Source of the DNA: Verrucomicrobiota bacterium
GTDB lineage: Bacteria > Verrucomicrobiota > Verrucomicrobiia > Opitutales > Opitutaceae
NCBI GenBank assembly: GCA_023443455.1
Contig: JAEZUE010000076.1
Location: 1 to 64,000 of the forward strand
Direction of reading: 5' to 3'
DNA: 64,000 nt
Shown: positions 50,274 to 58,650 of the stretch, one piece after another
Layout: the number at the start of each line of letters is the position of its first letter
Position numbering within the stretch: position 1 is the first letter of the stretch
Made by a program: the position numbers and the translations under genes
The notes under the pieces: generated by a model
The model's input: only the letters and a program-made list of their open reading frames with translations
Database searches by the model: none
What the model was told of the DNA's origin: nothing

Positions 50274-50720
50274 ATGGCCTCCACCGACTTCCCCCTCACC
50301 GCCGAGGAATCCGCCCGTTGGCAGAACCCCGACACGATCGCCCGACTGCTCGAGACCGCGCATACCATCGCCATCGTGGGCTGCTCGGCCGACCCGGCGA
50401 AGGACAGCCACCATGTGGCCGCGTACCTGCAGAACGCGGGCTACCGGATCATCCCGGTCGCTCCGCGCGGCGGCACGATTCTCGGCCAAACCGTGCAACC
50501 CAGCCTCGCCGCCATCGGCGAAGCGGTGGACCTCGTCGACTGCTTCCGCCCGTCGGCCGAACTCGGCGCGATCGTCGCCGCCGCCATCGCCGCCAAGGCG
50601 AGAGCCATCTGGTTCCAGCTCGGCCTCTTCGACCGTGCCGCCGCGTTGGCCGCCGAAGCCGCCGGCCTCACCGTGATCGTCGACCGCTGCACCAAGATCG
50701 AGCACGCGGCACGGCGGTAG
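50274..50720 (+). CDS. CoA-binding domain protein (YccU-like)
   Basis: The 148-residue product is a single Rossmann-type CoA-binding domain: 'I-A-I-V-G-C-S-A-D-P-A-K-D-S-H', 'V-A-A-Y-L-Q-N-A-G-Y-R-I-I-P-V', 'V-D-L-V-D-C-F-R-P-S' and 'I-W-F-Q-L-G'. It is probably a small cytoplasmic CoA-binding protein of unknown role. It follows the exporter operon terminator and converges with the REP transposase gene. Confidence 0.88.
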   Translation: MASTDFPLTAEESARWQNPDTIARLLETAHTIAIVGCSADPAKDSHHVAAYLQNAGYRIIPVAPRGGTILGQTVQPSLAAIGEAVDLVDCFRPSAELGAIVAAAIAAKARAIWFQLGLFDRAAALAAEAAGLTVIVDRCTKIEHAARR

Positions 50721-50738
50721 CCGCTTCCGCAGATTTGC

Positions 50739-51722
50739 TCACCCAAACGGTTGCTTGCGCAGTCCGCGCAACGCGACCAGCCCGCCCCAGTCGGTGACCG
50801 GAGCCAAGGCCCGTGGCGCGGTGCGCTCCCGGACACCATGCCGTCGGCGGTATTCGGCGAGGTGGGTTTCCACAAACACCCGGGAGCCCAGCACGGCCGC
50901 ATCGGTGAAATAGCGCACGCGGCAGCGCAGCACATCGGCCATCGGCAGCTGGCCCTTCTGGCGTAGTACCTCATCGAACTTTACCGGATCGATGGTCGCA
51001 CCTGTTCGCCGCGGCGCCGCCCCGGTGCCGAAGATTCCAGTACGATGGGCCGCGTGCGCCTTGCGCCAATCACCGCCGTGCAAGCGCCCAAGTCCGGCGC
51101 GGGCCTTTTTGTGTCCGCCCACCGCCTCGCCGTAGCCACAGAAGCGGTAGTCCTTCGGGTCCTCCACCAAGCCCGCCCGCACCGGGTTCAGATCAATGTA
51201 GTACGCTACCGTCTGCAACGCATGCCCGGAAGGCTCGATCAGGACGGACTTGAAGCGTTCGGCGAACAAAGTGCCGTAGCGTTTGTGGGCCTTGTTGAAC
51301 CACATCGCGAAGCGCTGCTTCAACAGCTTCATGAACTGGGAGACGTCGCCCATCAGCGCCAACTGCCGTTGCCGCCACGCCGCACCCTCCGCCGATCCCG
51401 CAGCCAACGCCGCCTCGATCACCTCGAGTCGCTCCGTCTGGTACTTCGTCGGTTTCGGGTGGAGCAGGTGCCACCGCCGGAGCAACTCCGCGTCGGCCGG
51501 CACCGTCTTCTGCGGCACCCGCACCAGCACGTGGAAGTGGTTGCTCATGATCGCGTAGGTCAAAACCTCCACGCCGCAAAATTCGGCCACCAGCCACAAC
51601 TGCTTACGCAAGACCTCCTTGGCCGGGTCGTCGATCACCCGCTCCCCGTTCACCACCCGCGTCATGCAGTGGTACGCCGCCTCCCCCGCTTCCGCCGCCA
51701 CCTTGATCCGCGCCAGTCTCAT
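50739..51722 (-). CDS. REP-associated tyrosine transposase (RAYT, Y1-type)
   Basis: The 327-residue product has the IS200-like HUH motif H-F-H in 'I-M-S-N-H-F-H-V-L-V' and the conserved 'G-T-L-F-A-E-R-F-K-S-V-L-I' and 'Y-I-D-L-N-P-V-R-A-G-L-V' blocks. RAYTs are single-copy domesticated transposases that act on REP palindromes. A tandem pair of 48-bp repeats containing a GTCT...AGAC dyad lies just upstream of its start and is the likely cognate REP. The C-terminal 60 residues have no recognised domain. The reading frame is intact. Confidence 0.9.
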   Translation of the reverse strand: MRLARIKVAAEAGEAAYHCMTRVVNGERVIDDPAKEVLRKQLWLVAEFCGVEVLTYAIMSNHFHVLVRVPQKTVPADAELLRRWHLLHPKPTKYQTERLEVIEAALAAGSAEGAAWRQRQLALMGDVSQFMKLLKQRFAMWFNKAHKRYGTLFAERFKSVLIEPSGHALQTVAYYIDLNPVRAGLVEDPKDYRFCGYGEAVGGHKKARAGLGRLHGGDWRKAHAAHRTGIFGTGAAPRRTGATIDPVKFDEVLRQKGQLPMADVLRCRVRYFTDAAVLGSRVFVETHLAEYRRRHGVRERTAPRALAPVTDWGGLVALRGLRKQPFG

Positions 51723-51742
51723 GATGGCGCCAAAGATACACA

Positions 51743-51838
51743 CAAGCGGTGTTACGTCTAATGTTTCAGACCTGTCCCTTTTAATCGTCCCAAGCGGTGT
51801 TACGTCTAATGTTTCAGACCTGTCCCTTTTAATCGTCC
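51743..51838 (-). repeat. perfect 48-bp tandem repeat, REP-like, upstream of the RAYT gene
   Basis: Two identical 48-bp copies at 51743-51790 and 51791-51838. On the minus strand each contains GGGACAG, then GTCT-GAAACATT-AGAC, an inverted pair, then GTAACACC. This is the layout of a REP sequence with a short head motif and a palindrome. Confidence 0.8.
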
Positions 51839-52101
51839 AGCCGCCGGTGGAGTACGAAACCGAACGGTCCGGCCTCATAGCAGCAGTGAACCTCGTCGGC
51901 CAACTTCACCTGCTTGGCCGCCCACGCCACGAAGCCTTCCGGAGTGAAACGCTGCGGCGGTTGCGGCGCCATCCCATCGATCTGCCGCACTACGACGTAT
52001 TCCTTCCAATGCACATCGACGCCGAGCTTGATCACTCGGTGCGGCTTCGGGCCTTGCGGGGCGGCTGCGGTAGAGGTTTGTTGAAGTGCGTCACTACTCA
52101 T
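51829..52101 (-). pseudogene. N-terminal fragment of an IS110-family transposase
   Basis: Minus-strand codons from 52101 read 'M-S-S-D-A-L-Q-Q', then 'V-I-K-L-G-V-D-V-H-W-K-E-Y-V-V' and 'E-V-H-C-C-Y-E-A-G-P-F-G-F-V-L-H-R-R-L', the DEDD-type N-terminal domain of IS110-family transposases with its D-V-H and E-A-G residues. Homology stops at the 48-bp repeat, where a short out-of-family tail ends in a stop. About 90 of a normal 300-400 residues remain. The rest has been lost, probably at a rearrangement joined to the REP copy. Confidence 0.7.
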
Positions 52102-52256
52102 GACTGTGGTCAGGTTGGACCGCTCGGCCCGCCTGACCACCCCATGTCAACTTTCGGCTCGGTCCGGGCACCGTTGGCTCGGCCCGAAATATCAGACATT
52201 AGGGTTTGACCCTTTCGGCTCGGCTGCCGAGCCAGAAAAAAGGGGGCAGGTTGTAA
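52102..52256. other. intergenic remnant with REP-like fragments
   Basis: Contains ATCAGACATTAGGG (about 52189-52202), related to the 48-bp REP core, a GGCTCGG-CTG-CCGAGCC hairpin and, at 52236-52256, GGGGGCAGGTTGTAACTAAT, a head motif of another REP kind, which abuts the end of the remnant transposase gene. Confidence 0.45.
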
Positions 52257-52560
52257 CTAATTGAATTTTCTCGAATCGATCTCAGCTGAGGTGCGCTTCC
52301 GGTAGCGGGCGACATACTGGCCGACCGCGGCGCCGCTTCCCATTTGCAGCTGTTGGGCGATCCAGCGGTGGGGTGCTTGTGTCAGCTGTTTCAGTTCTGC
52401 GGCGATCTCGATTTTCCATGGGGCGCCCTTGCGGTCGGCGGTGACGTCGGAGGCGGATTTTCCGTCGCGGAGAAGCAGCTCGTGCAATTGTTCGCGCCAC
52501 GACTGTTCCCGAATTTCACGTTCGCGGGCCGGACTGACCTCGCGGAACCCGGGATCAAGG
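52257..52560 (-). pseudogene. C-terminal remnant of a second REP-associated transposase
   Basis: Reading frame on the minus strand ends '...I-D-S-R-K-F-N' and a stop at 52257 and can be followed upstream through 'A-P-W-K-I-E-I-A-A-E-L-K-Q-L-T' and 'R-W-I-A-Q-Q-L-Q-M-G-S-G-A-A-V-G-Q-Y-V' to about 52560, where it meets the LysM gene's stop. The tail 'R-W-I-A-x-x-L-x-M-G-S' is the helix-turn-helix end of a different RAYT subgroup; the catalytic part is gone. A GGGGGCAGG REP head follows its stop. Confidence 0.6.
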
Positions 52561-53412
52561 CAGCCGCAGCTGCATACCGATCTTCAGCGGGGTGCTGCTG
52601 CTGTGCAGCACCCCGGGATTGGCCGCCACGATGTCGGCCACGCGGTTGCCGCTGCCGTAGTACTGCCGGCTGATCGCGTAGAGCGAGTCGCCCTTCTGCA
52701 CCGTGTGCACCCGGCCGCCGGCGGCGACCGCGGTCGGCGCGCGATGGTCGGCCGGAGCCCGTACCGGCGCGGGCTCCACCGCCGCCACCGGTACCGCGGG
52801 CGCATCATCGCCAAAAATCGGGTACGCCGTGGGCACCCCGTCGCCGCCGACGACCGCATCGCGGCCACGGGCGGCGGGCGGAGTCGCGCCGCGCGGCTGC
52901 GGTCGCGAACTCGCCGGCACGCCGCGCAGCTGCGCAACCTGCTCCTTGAGCTCGAAGTTCTCCTTCTGCAGCCGCTCGACCGTCTCCATCAAGTCGAGCA
53001 TCTTCACCTGCCCCTCGAACGGCGTGGCGGGCAACGTGCGGGCGAACTCCTTGGTCGCCGTATCGATGAGTTCGCGGGTACGTCCCGCCTGCGGGCTGGT
53101 CGGGCGCAGTTCGAGGTACTTGCGGAAATGATGGATGGCCGCGATCGGGTCCTTCAGGTGCTGCAGGTAGAGAATGCCGCATTCCAGATGGGACTCCGGC
53201 GCATCGCCGCCGCGTTTTTCGACCACCTTCAGGAATGCATCGAGGGCCTCCTGCGTGCGCCCACCCCGCAACAGCTGCGAACCGCGCCGGTAGTGCGGCT
53301 CATCCACCTCCGAGGCGAACGGCACATTCTCGTTGGGTTGGCATCCGGCCAGACCCACCCAGCCGGCAATCACCAGCAGGGTCAGCAAAGCGGCGGCGAA
53401 AACGGAACGCAT
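52555..53412 (-). CDS. LysM-domain lipoprotein with TPR-like and coiled-coil segments
   Basis: The 285-residue product has a lipoprotein signal (L-A-G-C, Cys24), a TPR-like helical part ('P-H-Y-R-R-G-S-Q-L-L-R-G-G-R-T-Q-E-A-L'), a coiled coil near 130-160, a Pro/Ala-rich stretch and a C-terminal LysM domain ('V-H-T-V-Q-K-G-D-S-L-Y-A-I-S-R-Q-Y-Y-G'). LysM binds peptidoglycan, so it likely anchors at the cell wall. Its stop codon abuts a transposase remnant. Divergent to kdsD, 84 bp away. Confidence 0.88.
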   Translation of the reverse strand: MRSVFAAALLTLLVIAGWVGLAGCQPNENVPFASEVDEPHYRRGSQLLRGGRTQEALDAFLKVVEKRGGDAPESHLECGILYLQHLKDPIAAIHHFRKYLELRPTSPQAGRTRELIDTATKEFARTLPATPFEGQVKMLDLMETVERLQKENFELKEQVAQLRGVPASSRPQPRGATPPAARGRDAVVGGDGVPTAYPIFGDDAPAVPVAAVEPAPVRAPADHRAPTAVAAGGRVHTVQKGDSLYAISRQYYGSGNRVADIVAANPGVLHSSSTPLKIGMQLRLP

Positions 53413-53496
53413 GACGGACGCGAGAAGTGGAAAATGGTTTTGAAGCGGAAAGTGCGAACCCTAGGGTGACGCGCGAGTCCTGCGACTCAATTCTTG

Positions 53497-54486
53497 ATGA
53501 GCCTCGATGCCTCCTCCGTCCTCGCCAAAGCGCGAACCTGCCTCGCCACCGAAACCGCTGCGCTGACCGCCACGGCCGCCGCACTCGACGCCCGTTTCGT
53601 CGCCGCCTTCCGCGCCGTCGAGGAAACCGTCGCCGCCGGCCGCAAGCTGATCTTCTCCGGCGTCGGCAAGTCGGCCCACATCGCCCAGAAACTCGTCGGC
53701 ACGCTTAACAGTATCGGCGCGCCCACTCTCTTCCTCGACGCCACCCAGGCCCTCCATGGCGACCTCGGGCTGTGTGCCGAGGGCGACCTCGCCATCCTTG
53801 TGAGCAACAGCGGGCAGACCGAGGAACTCGTGCGCCTGTGCCCCCTGCTGCGCCGCTTCGGCGTGCGCCTGATCGCGCTCACCAGCCAGGCCGCTTCCCC
53901 CCTCGCGCAGACCTGCGAGCTCCAGCTCGTCTACGAGGTGCCCGCCGAAGCCTGCCCGCTCAAGCTCGCCCCGACCGCCAGCACCACCGCTGCCCTCGCC
54001 CTCGGGGATGCCCTCGCGATGGTGCTGCTCGAGGCCCGCGGCCTCACCCGCGAGGACTTCGCCCGTTTCCACCCCGCCGGCAACCTCGGCATGGTCCTGC
54101 TTCTCAAGGTCGACGACATCATGCGCACCGGCGACCGCCTGCCCCGCCTCCCGCTGCACGCCTCCACCCAGGAGGCGATATTGGCCATGACCAAGGCCAA
54201 GGCCGGCAGCCTCGCCGTGGTCGACCCCGCCGACGGCCGCCTCGCCGGCATCTTCACCGACGGCGACTTCCGCCGCAGCGCGCTCACCGGTCCCGACTTC
54301 CTCGCGCAACCTGTATCCGAATTCATGACCCGATCGCCGAAGACCATCGCCGCCGGCGCGCTCGCGATCGACGCGCTCAAACTCTTCGAAAAGCACAAGA
54401 TCGACGACCTGCTCGTCGTCGATCGCGATGGCCGACCCATCGGCCTGGTCGACAACCAGGACCTGCCGAAGCTGAAGTTCTACTGA
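53497..54486 (+). CDS. kdsD: D-arabinose 5-phosphate isomerase (KdsD/KpsF/GutQ family)
   Basis: The 329-residue product has an SIS domain (residues about 20-180, 'I-F-S-G-V-G-K-S-A-H-I-A-Q-K', 'V-S-N-S-G-Q-T-E-E', 'H-P-A-G-N-L-G') and two C-terminal CBS domains ('I-M-R-T-G-D-R-L-P' and 'F-M-T-R-S-P-K-T'). It interconverts ribulose 5-phosphate and arabinose 5-phosphate, the first step of Kdo synthesis for lipopolysaccharide, in keeping with the Gram-negative envelope of this phylum. The start is at ATG 53497; a TTG lies one codon upstream. Confidence 0.92.
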   Translation: MSLDASSVLAKARTCLATETAALTATAAALDARFVAAFRAVEETVAAGRKLIFSGVGKSAHIAQKLVGTLNSIGAPTLFLDATQALHGDLGLCAEGDLAILVSNSGQTEELVRLCPLLRRFGVRLIALTSQAASPLAQTCELQLVYEVPAEACPLKLAPTASTTAALALGDALAMVLLEARGLTREDFARFHPAGNLGMVLLLKVDDIMRTGDRLPRLPLHASTQEAILAMTKAKAGSLAVVDPADGRLAGIFTDGDFRRSALTGPDFLAQPVSEFMTRSPKTIAAGALAIDALKLFEKHKIDDLLVVDRDGRPIGLVDNQDLPKLKFY

Positions 54487-54493
54487 GCGTAAG

Positions 54494-54628
54494 CATTCGG
54501 TCGAGTGACGAGGGACGAGCGTCGAGGGGCCGATCACAGAGGAGCGCGAGCGAAGCAATCGTGATGAACGCTCGCCACCGATGGTTTGACGCTCGTCCCT
54601 CGACGCTCGCCTCTCGACAGCATCATCC
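54494..54628 (+). repeat. dispersed ~140-bp imperfect palindromic repeat, copy C
   Basis: Reads GCATTCGGTCGAGTG at the left and CTCTCGACAGCATCAT at the right, with internal inverted GAGCGTCGAG/CTCGACGCTC-type arms and a central 'ATGGTTTGACGCTCG'. Similar to 23196-23340 (opposite strand) and 6292-6436. It starts eight bases after the kdsD stop. Confidence 0.65.
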
Positions 54629-54972
54629 CGGCTGAGCCGGCGGCGCCGCTCCGCGGGCCGACACGCCCGCCGCCCGGGAGCCTCCACCCGCGGCACCGGC
54701 ATGCCCGCCCACGAACCGGGCCGCAACCTGCACTGCCGGAGCGAGAACCGCACCGGAGGGCATTAGCCCTCCTGCTTCTCGGCATTAGACACGCTCCCGC
54801 AAGGCACTAATAATCAGCAATTTGCCTATGCCGCAACCGGCAGGATGCGGAGGTGTCGATCAGCACCCGCCCGCTATCGGCGGAGGAAGGAAAGTGCGAT
54901 CCTTCGCGCCCCACACAGGCAAACGGTGGCCCCCCCCACGACCACCAGACTTCAACAGTCAGCGCAGTTCAT
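54629..54972. other. gap before the PEP-CTERM gene
   Basis: No gene seen. The region contains GGCATTAG repeated twice around 54762 and 54781 and a hairpin CCGCAACCGGCAGGATGCGG near 54833-54852. No riboswitch could be recognised. Confidence 0.4.
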
Positions 54973-55794
54973 ATGAAAACACTCATCGTCTCGGCTTTCG
55001 CCCTGGCCGCCGCATGCGCCTTCGGCGAGATGACCCCGGCCACTGATGCCCGGATGACCAACTACACGAATTGGTTCTCCGGATTCAATCCGGCCTCGGA
55101 TGCCTACTACGAGCTCGCCCCCGACCCCTACCTCGGCACTCCGGTCGCCTTCTCCGACACTTTCCGGACATGGAACGGCTGGAAGACGAACTGGGGCCTC
55201 GACGCCCTCTCCGGCCCGCTGCTCTCCAGCCCGGACCCCGACTTCAAACTCAAGGTCGAGATCGTCTTCCTCGGCGAAACCGCCGGCTGGTGGAACGATT
55301 TTGGCGTCAAACGCAACAACTCGTTGGAGGTGCTCGCCGACTCGATCCAGACCATCGGATGGTCCAACCGGGCCTTCGGCGACTACGCCGAACTCTGGCT
55401 CGATGAAGGCGAGACGCTCGACTTCTTCGCGACCGGTTCCGGGGCGAGCGGTGTCATTCCCGAACTTACCTACGACACCGGCACCGGCGGACTCTACTTC
55501 GTCTTCGACCAGTCGCAGAACGAGCCCGACACCGCCCTCCATCAATCCTATTGGGGACAACTACAGCCGCTGGTCGAAGGCGACGAAGAGGAGTTCCCGT
55601 TCACGATCGTCGGCTTCGAGGACATCCAGATCGGAGCAGGCGCAGATGGGGACTACAACGACCTCATCTTCGCCTACCGCTCCTTCTACGCCATTCCCCA
55701 GGCTCCGGTTCCGGAGCCCTCCACGTTCGGTCTGATCGGCGCGGGAGCCCTGCTCCTCGCCATCGGTTGTCGCCGCCTGCGGAAAACCCGGTGA
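54973..55794 (+). CDS. PEP-CTERM protein with DUF4114-like body
   Basis: The 273-residue product has a signal peptide ('A-F-A-L-A-A-A-C-A-F-G', cleavage near 19) and a C-terminal PEP-CTERM signal: V-P-E-P-S-T-F-G-L, a hydrophobic run and R-R-L-R-K. Near the C-terminus the body has 'F-E-D-I-Q-I-G-A-G-A-D-G-D-Y-N-D-L-I-F-A-Y', the D-G-D-Y-N-D calcium-binding-like element of DUF4114 proteins. It should be exported and processed by an exosortase-type enzyme. Second PEP-CTERM protein of this window. Confidence 0.82.
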   Translation: MKTLIVSAFALAAACAFGEMTPATDARMTNYTNWFSGFNPASDAYYELAPDPYLGTPVAFSDTFRTWNGWKTNWGLDALSGPLLSSPDPDFKLKVEIVFLGETAGWWNDFGVKRNNSLEVLADSIQTIGWSNRAFGDYAELWLDEGETLDFFATGSGASGVIPELTYDTGTGGLYFVFDQSQNEPDTALHQSYWGQLQPLVEGDEEEFPFTIVGFEDIQIGAGADGDYNDLIFAYRSFYAIPQAPVPEPSTFGLIGAGALLLAIGCRRLRKTR

Positions 55795-55864
55795 AACCCA
55801 GCCGGAGCGGCGCCGAGGGTCTCCCCCTCACGCCGCCCCAATCAGCAGCACCGGAGTTCAGCAG

Positions 55865-55892
55865 GACGCCCCCGGCCCGCGCCGGGGGCGTC
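55865..55892 (+). terminator. strong hairpin downstream of the PEP-CTERM gene
   Basis: Perfect 11-bp stem GACGCCCCCGG/CCGGGGGCGTC with loop CCCGCG; followed by TCTCTG rather than a T-run. Confidence 0.55.
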
Positions 55893-55915
55893 TCTGCATC
55901 CAGGAATAGGCGACA

Positions 55916-55968
55916 CCGTCACCGCAGCCCGATCTGCACCGCGGCGGCGCATTCGCGGGCACGAGCAC
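55916..55968 (-). repeat. 53-bp duplicate of the 3' end of purT, left copy
   Basis: 52 of 53 bases match 58598-58650, which is the 3' end of purT including its stop codon. This copy is detached from any purT reading frame. With the copy at purT it brackets the 839-residue beta-helix gene in direct orientation. Confidence 0.85.
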
Positions 55969-56004
55969 TTGCTTTAGGCGCAGAACAAGTGCGTCATAGC
56001 AACG

Positions 56005-58524
56005 ATGTCCCCAATCGCACGATGCATTCTTGCGACATTGCTTGTCGCGCTCCTTTCCCCGGCGGCCCCCCTCTCCGCCCAAATCAATCCGCTCAACTTG
56101 TGGACGGGAGCCATCTCAAATCAGTGGGCAACTGGCGGAAACTGGAGCCTGGGACACTCCCCCACCAGTACCGAGGACGCACATATCGCCAACGGCTCCA
56201 CCGTGATCGCAGCAGGGACCATCACCTGCAGTCACCTTTACGTGACCGGCAGTACGCTACGCGCCAATGGCGACATCGATGCGATCACCGTGGCTGTTTC
56301 TGCCGACGCCACGATGATCCTGGGAACAAATGCGAACCGGGGATTGAAATGCCAATCGCTGTCGGTCAACGGCACCCTCGTCTGGGAGGGCGGAGACATC
56401 GACGGCCAACTGAGCCGGGGTTACACCAGCACAATCAGTATCCAACCCCTAGGCACATTTATCGATCAGGCAAACGGAGGAACGATCCGAAACGCGCTCC
56501 GATTCAACTGCTCCGGCACCTTCTGGAAACAGACCGGATCCTCCGCCATCGCGGTGCCAAGCCAGATCAGCGGCGCACTCAACGCCACCAGCGGGGCGAT
56601 CGAGATATCCCAGCTCGCCGCGATCCTCGGTCCCTTTCATGTCAACGCGTCGGCCGGAGCATCCTGCACGCTGGCGACAAATTCGAGCGAGTACCTAAGC
56701 CTGAGCACCGATGCGCAGTTTGCCGGCGCCGGATTGATCACGCTGGACGGCTTTTTCAACGGACGAGTCACCGGTACCGTCTCCGCCGGCAACCATTTTG
56801 GCGGGGCAGTGACCATAGCGGCGGGAAGCACGGTAAGGGTCCAAGGCGCAAACGGAGAAATCTGCCTTCTGAAGGGATCCATCACCAATCATGGGACACT
56901 CCAATGGAACTGCAGCCGAGGTGAACCGCTGCCGGCGGCAACTGCCACTTGGGCAAGCATCACCAACGCTTCGGACGGCGTATTTGAAAACGGCACCAAC
57001 TCCGAAAGCAGCATCACCATCGCTGAGTTCACCAATTACGGAATATTCCGAAAACTGGGCACGGCCGAACTCGCCCTTGGCTCGTTATCGAACACAGGGT
57101 CGATCGAAGTCCAATCCGGCCGACTGCTAGTCACCGACATCGACAGCAACAACGGCCCAGTTCGGGCCGCAGTCGGCACCAGCGCCGAATTCCGCACCGT
57201 CGGCGACGCAGCCACCCTTGGGGAACTCTCCACCTTCACCGGTGACGGAGAAATTGTGTTCAACGGGTCTTTTTCCGGCACGCTGGTCGGCAAGGCCCGC
57301 CTGCACGAGAACCTCGGCGGTGGGTTGTCGGTCGAATCGGGCAGTACCGTAACCATCGACGAAGGCACCGGAAACACGCTCGCGATGCCCGGCTCCCTGA
57401 TCATCCGGGGCACCTGCAACTGGAGCAGCGGCAATATTGTCGGATCGGTCATTCCCCCGTTTGGAAGCATCGAGGTACAAGCAGGCGGGCATTTCAACAT
57501 CCTGTCCCCCGACGCCTGCAGCCTTTCCGTCATGCTCTCCAATTCGGGCACCATCGAAAAAAAAGGAGGGAGCGGCACGGCGGACCTCCAGGCGGGAATC
57601 AACAACCAAGGCACCATCCAAATCGAGGCCGGAACAGTCTCATTCGCGTACGGGTTCCAGCAGAGCGCAGGCCAGACCATTCTCGACGGAGGGACGCTCG
57701 CCACAGGCCAACCCGCAGTTTTCATGTCAGGCTCTCTGTCTGGAAACGGCACTATCAACGGCTCCGTCTGGCTGACCGGCGCAACCCTTGGCCTCTCTGC
57801 ATCTCAAACACAAAGCCTTCACATTACCGGAAGTCTTGAAGTCGGCGGATCGTCAACTGTCTCGATCTCTGCCGTCGGCACTGCGCCCGGTGAATTTGGG
57901 CACCTACTCGTGGACAACAGTGTCTCGCTCAGCGGCACTCTAGCCTTCACCACGCCGGGCTACGAGCCCTCCCCGATCGCACAATTCCCCATCATCACCG
58001 GAGCAAGCCTCACCGGATCGTTCGCCAACATCTCCTTTCCGGAACCGCCGGCAAACACCCACTACTCCGTGAAGTACAGCGCGACCACAGCGACAATCGC
58101 AGTCGTTCCTCCGCCCTACGCCGGCTGGCAATATTCCCATTTTGGCACCGAGACCGACCCGGACATCATCGGAGAAACCGCAGACCCGGATGGCGACGGG
58201 GTGATCAACCTTGTCGAGTACGCGTTCGGCCTGGATCCGCTTTCGGCGGCATCGACCTCCGGCCCCAACACCTCGCTCCAATACGACGGAATGTCGGGAT
58301 TCACCCATCTCTTTGTCAGTTACCACACTCCGGCCGATGCCGACGACATCTCCATCTCCGCCGAGGAATCGACCGACTTGGTCAATTGGCGGTCCGGAAT
58401 CGCCATGACCATGAACGAGTCCGTCATCGAAGGCTTCCGCCATGTGACTTTGCGATCCAGCATGAACGTCGAGTACTCGCCGGGAAGGTCGTTCATTCGG
58501 CTTCGGGTCACCAAGATCCCATGA
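56005..58524 (+). CDS. large secreted beta-helix/adhesin-like protein, apparently inserted beside purT
   Basis: The 839-residue product has a signal peptide (A-P-L-S-A-Q near residue 26). Residues 30-690 are repeated short beta-strand coils rich in Gly, Thr, Ser and Asn ('I-T-L-D-G-F-F-N-G-R-V-T-G-T-V-S', 'T-F-T-G-D-G-E-I-V-F-N-G-S-F-S-G-T-L'), like autotransporter/adhesin passenger domains. A TSP3-like D-P-D-G-D-G-V-I-N lies near 740 and the S-T-D-L-V-N-W module near 795. No autotransporter barrel is present. The gene is clearly less GC-rich than its neighbours, and is flanked by the 53-bp purT-end duplicates, suggesting recent acquisition. Confidence 0.8.
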   Translation: MSPIARCILATLLVALLSPAAPLSAQINPLNLWTGAISNQWATGGNWSLGHSPTSTEDAHIANGSTVIAAGTITCSHLYVTGSTLRANGDIDAITVAVSADATMILGTNANRGLKCQSLSVNGTLVWEGGDIDGQLSRGYTSTISIQPLGTFIDQANGGTIRNALRFNCSGTFWKQTGSSAIAVPSQISGALNATSGAIEISQLAAILGPFHVNASAGASCTLATNSSEYLSLSTDAQFAGAGLITLDGFFNGRVTGTVSAGNHFGGAVTIAAGSTVRVQGANGEICLLKGSITNHGTLQWNCSRGEPLPAATATWASITNASDGVFENGTNSESSITIAEFTNYGIFRKLGTAELALGSLSNTGSIEVQSGRLLVTDIDSNNGPVRAAVGTSAEFRTVGDAATLGELSTFTGDGEIVFNGSFSGTLVGKARLHENLGGGLSVESGSTVTIDEGTGNTLAMPGSLIIRGTCNWSSGNIVGSVIPPFGSIEVQAGGHFNILSPDACSLSVMLSNSGTIEKKGGSGTADLQAGINNQGTIQIEAGTVSFAYGFQQSAGQTILDGGTLATGQPAVFMSGSLSGNGTINGSVWLTGATLGLSASQTQSLHITGSLEVGGSSTVSISAVGTAPGEFGHLLVDNSVSLSGTLAFTTPGYEPSPIAQFPIITGASLTGSFANISFPEPPANTHYSVKYSATTATIAVVPPPYAGWQYSHFGTETDPDIIGETADPDGDGVINLVEYAFGLDPLSAASTSGPNTSLQYDGMSGFTHLFVSYHTPADADDISISAEESTDLVNWRSGIAMTMNESVIEGFRHVTLRSSMNVEYSPGRSFIRLRVTKIP

Positions 58525-58597
58525 GCCACTGCGGTGTCAGTACCATGACGGGCACCGCCGCGTCGGCCCATTTCGCGAGCCGATGCGACCTGTAGAG

Positions 58598-58650
58598 CCG
58601 TCACCGCAGCCCGATCTGCACCGCGGCGGCGCATTCGCGGGCACGCGCAC
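58598..58650 (-). repeat. 53-bp direct repeat, right copy, at the 3' end of purT
   Basis: Contains the last 16 codons and stop of purT, three bases beyond the stop, and matches 55916-55968 at 52 of 53 positions. This copy is in frame with purT. Confidence 0.85.

Noticed and set aside
54873..54960. Possible c-di-GMP or other riboswitch before the PEP-CTERM gene
   Set aside because: A 'GGCAAAC' occurs but the remaining conserved core and pairing of a GEMM riboswitch are absent.
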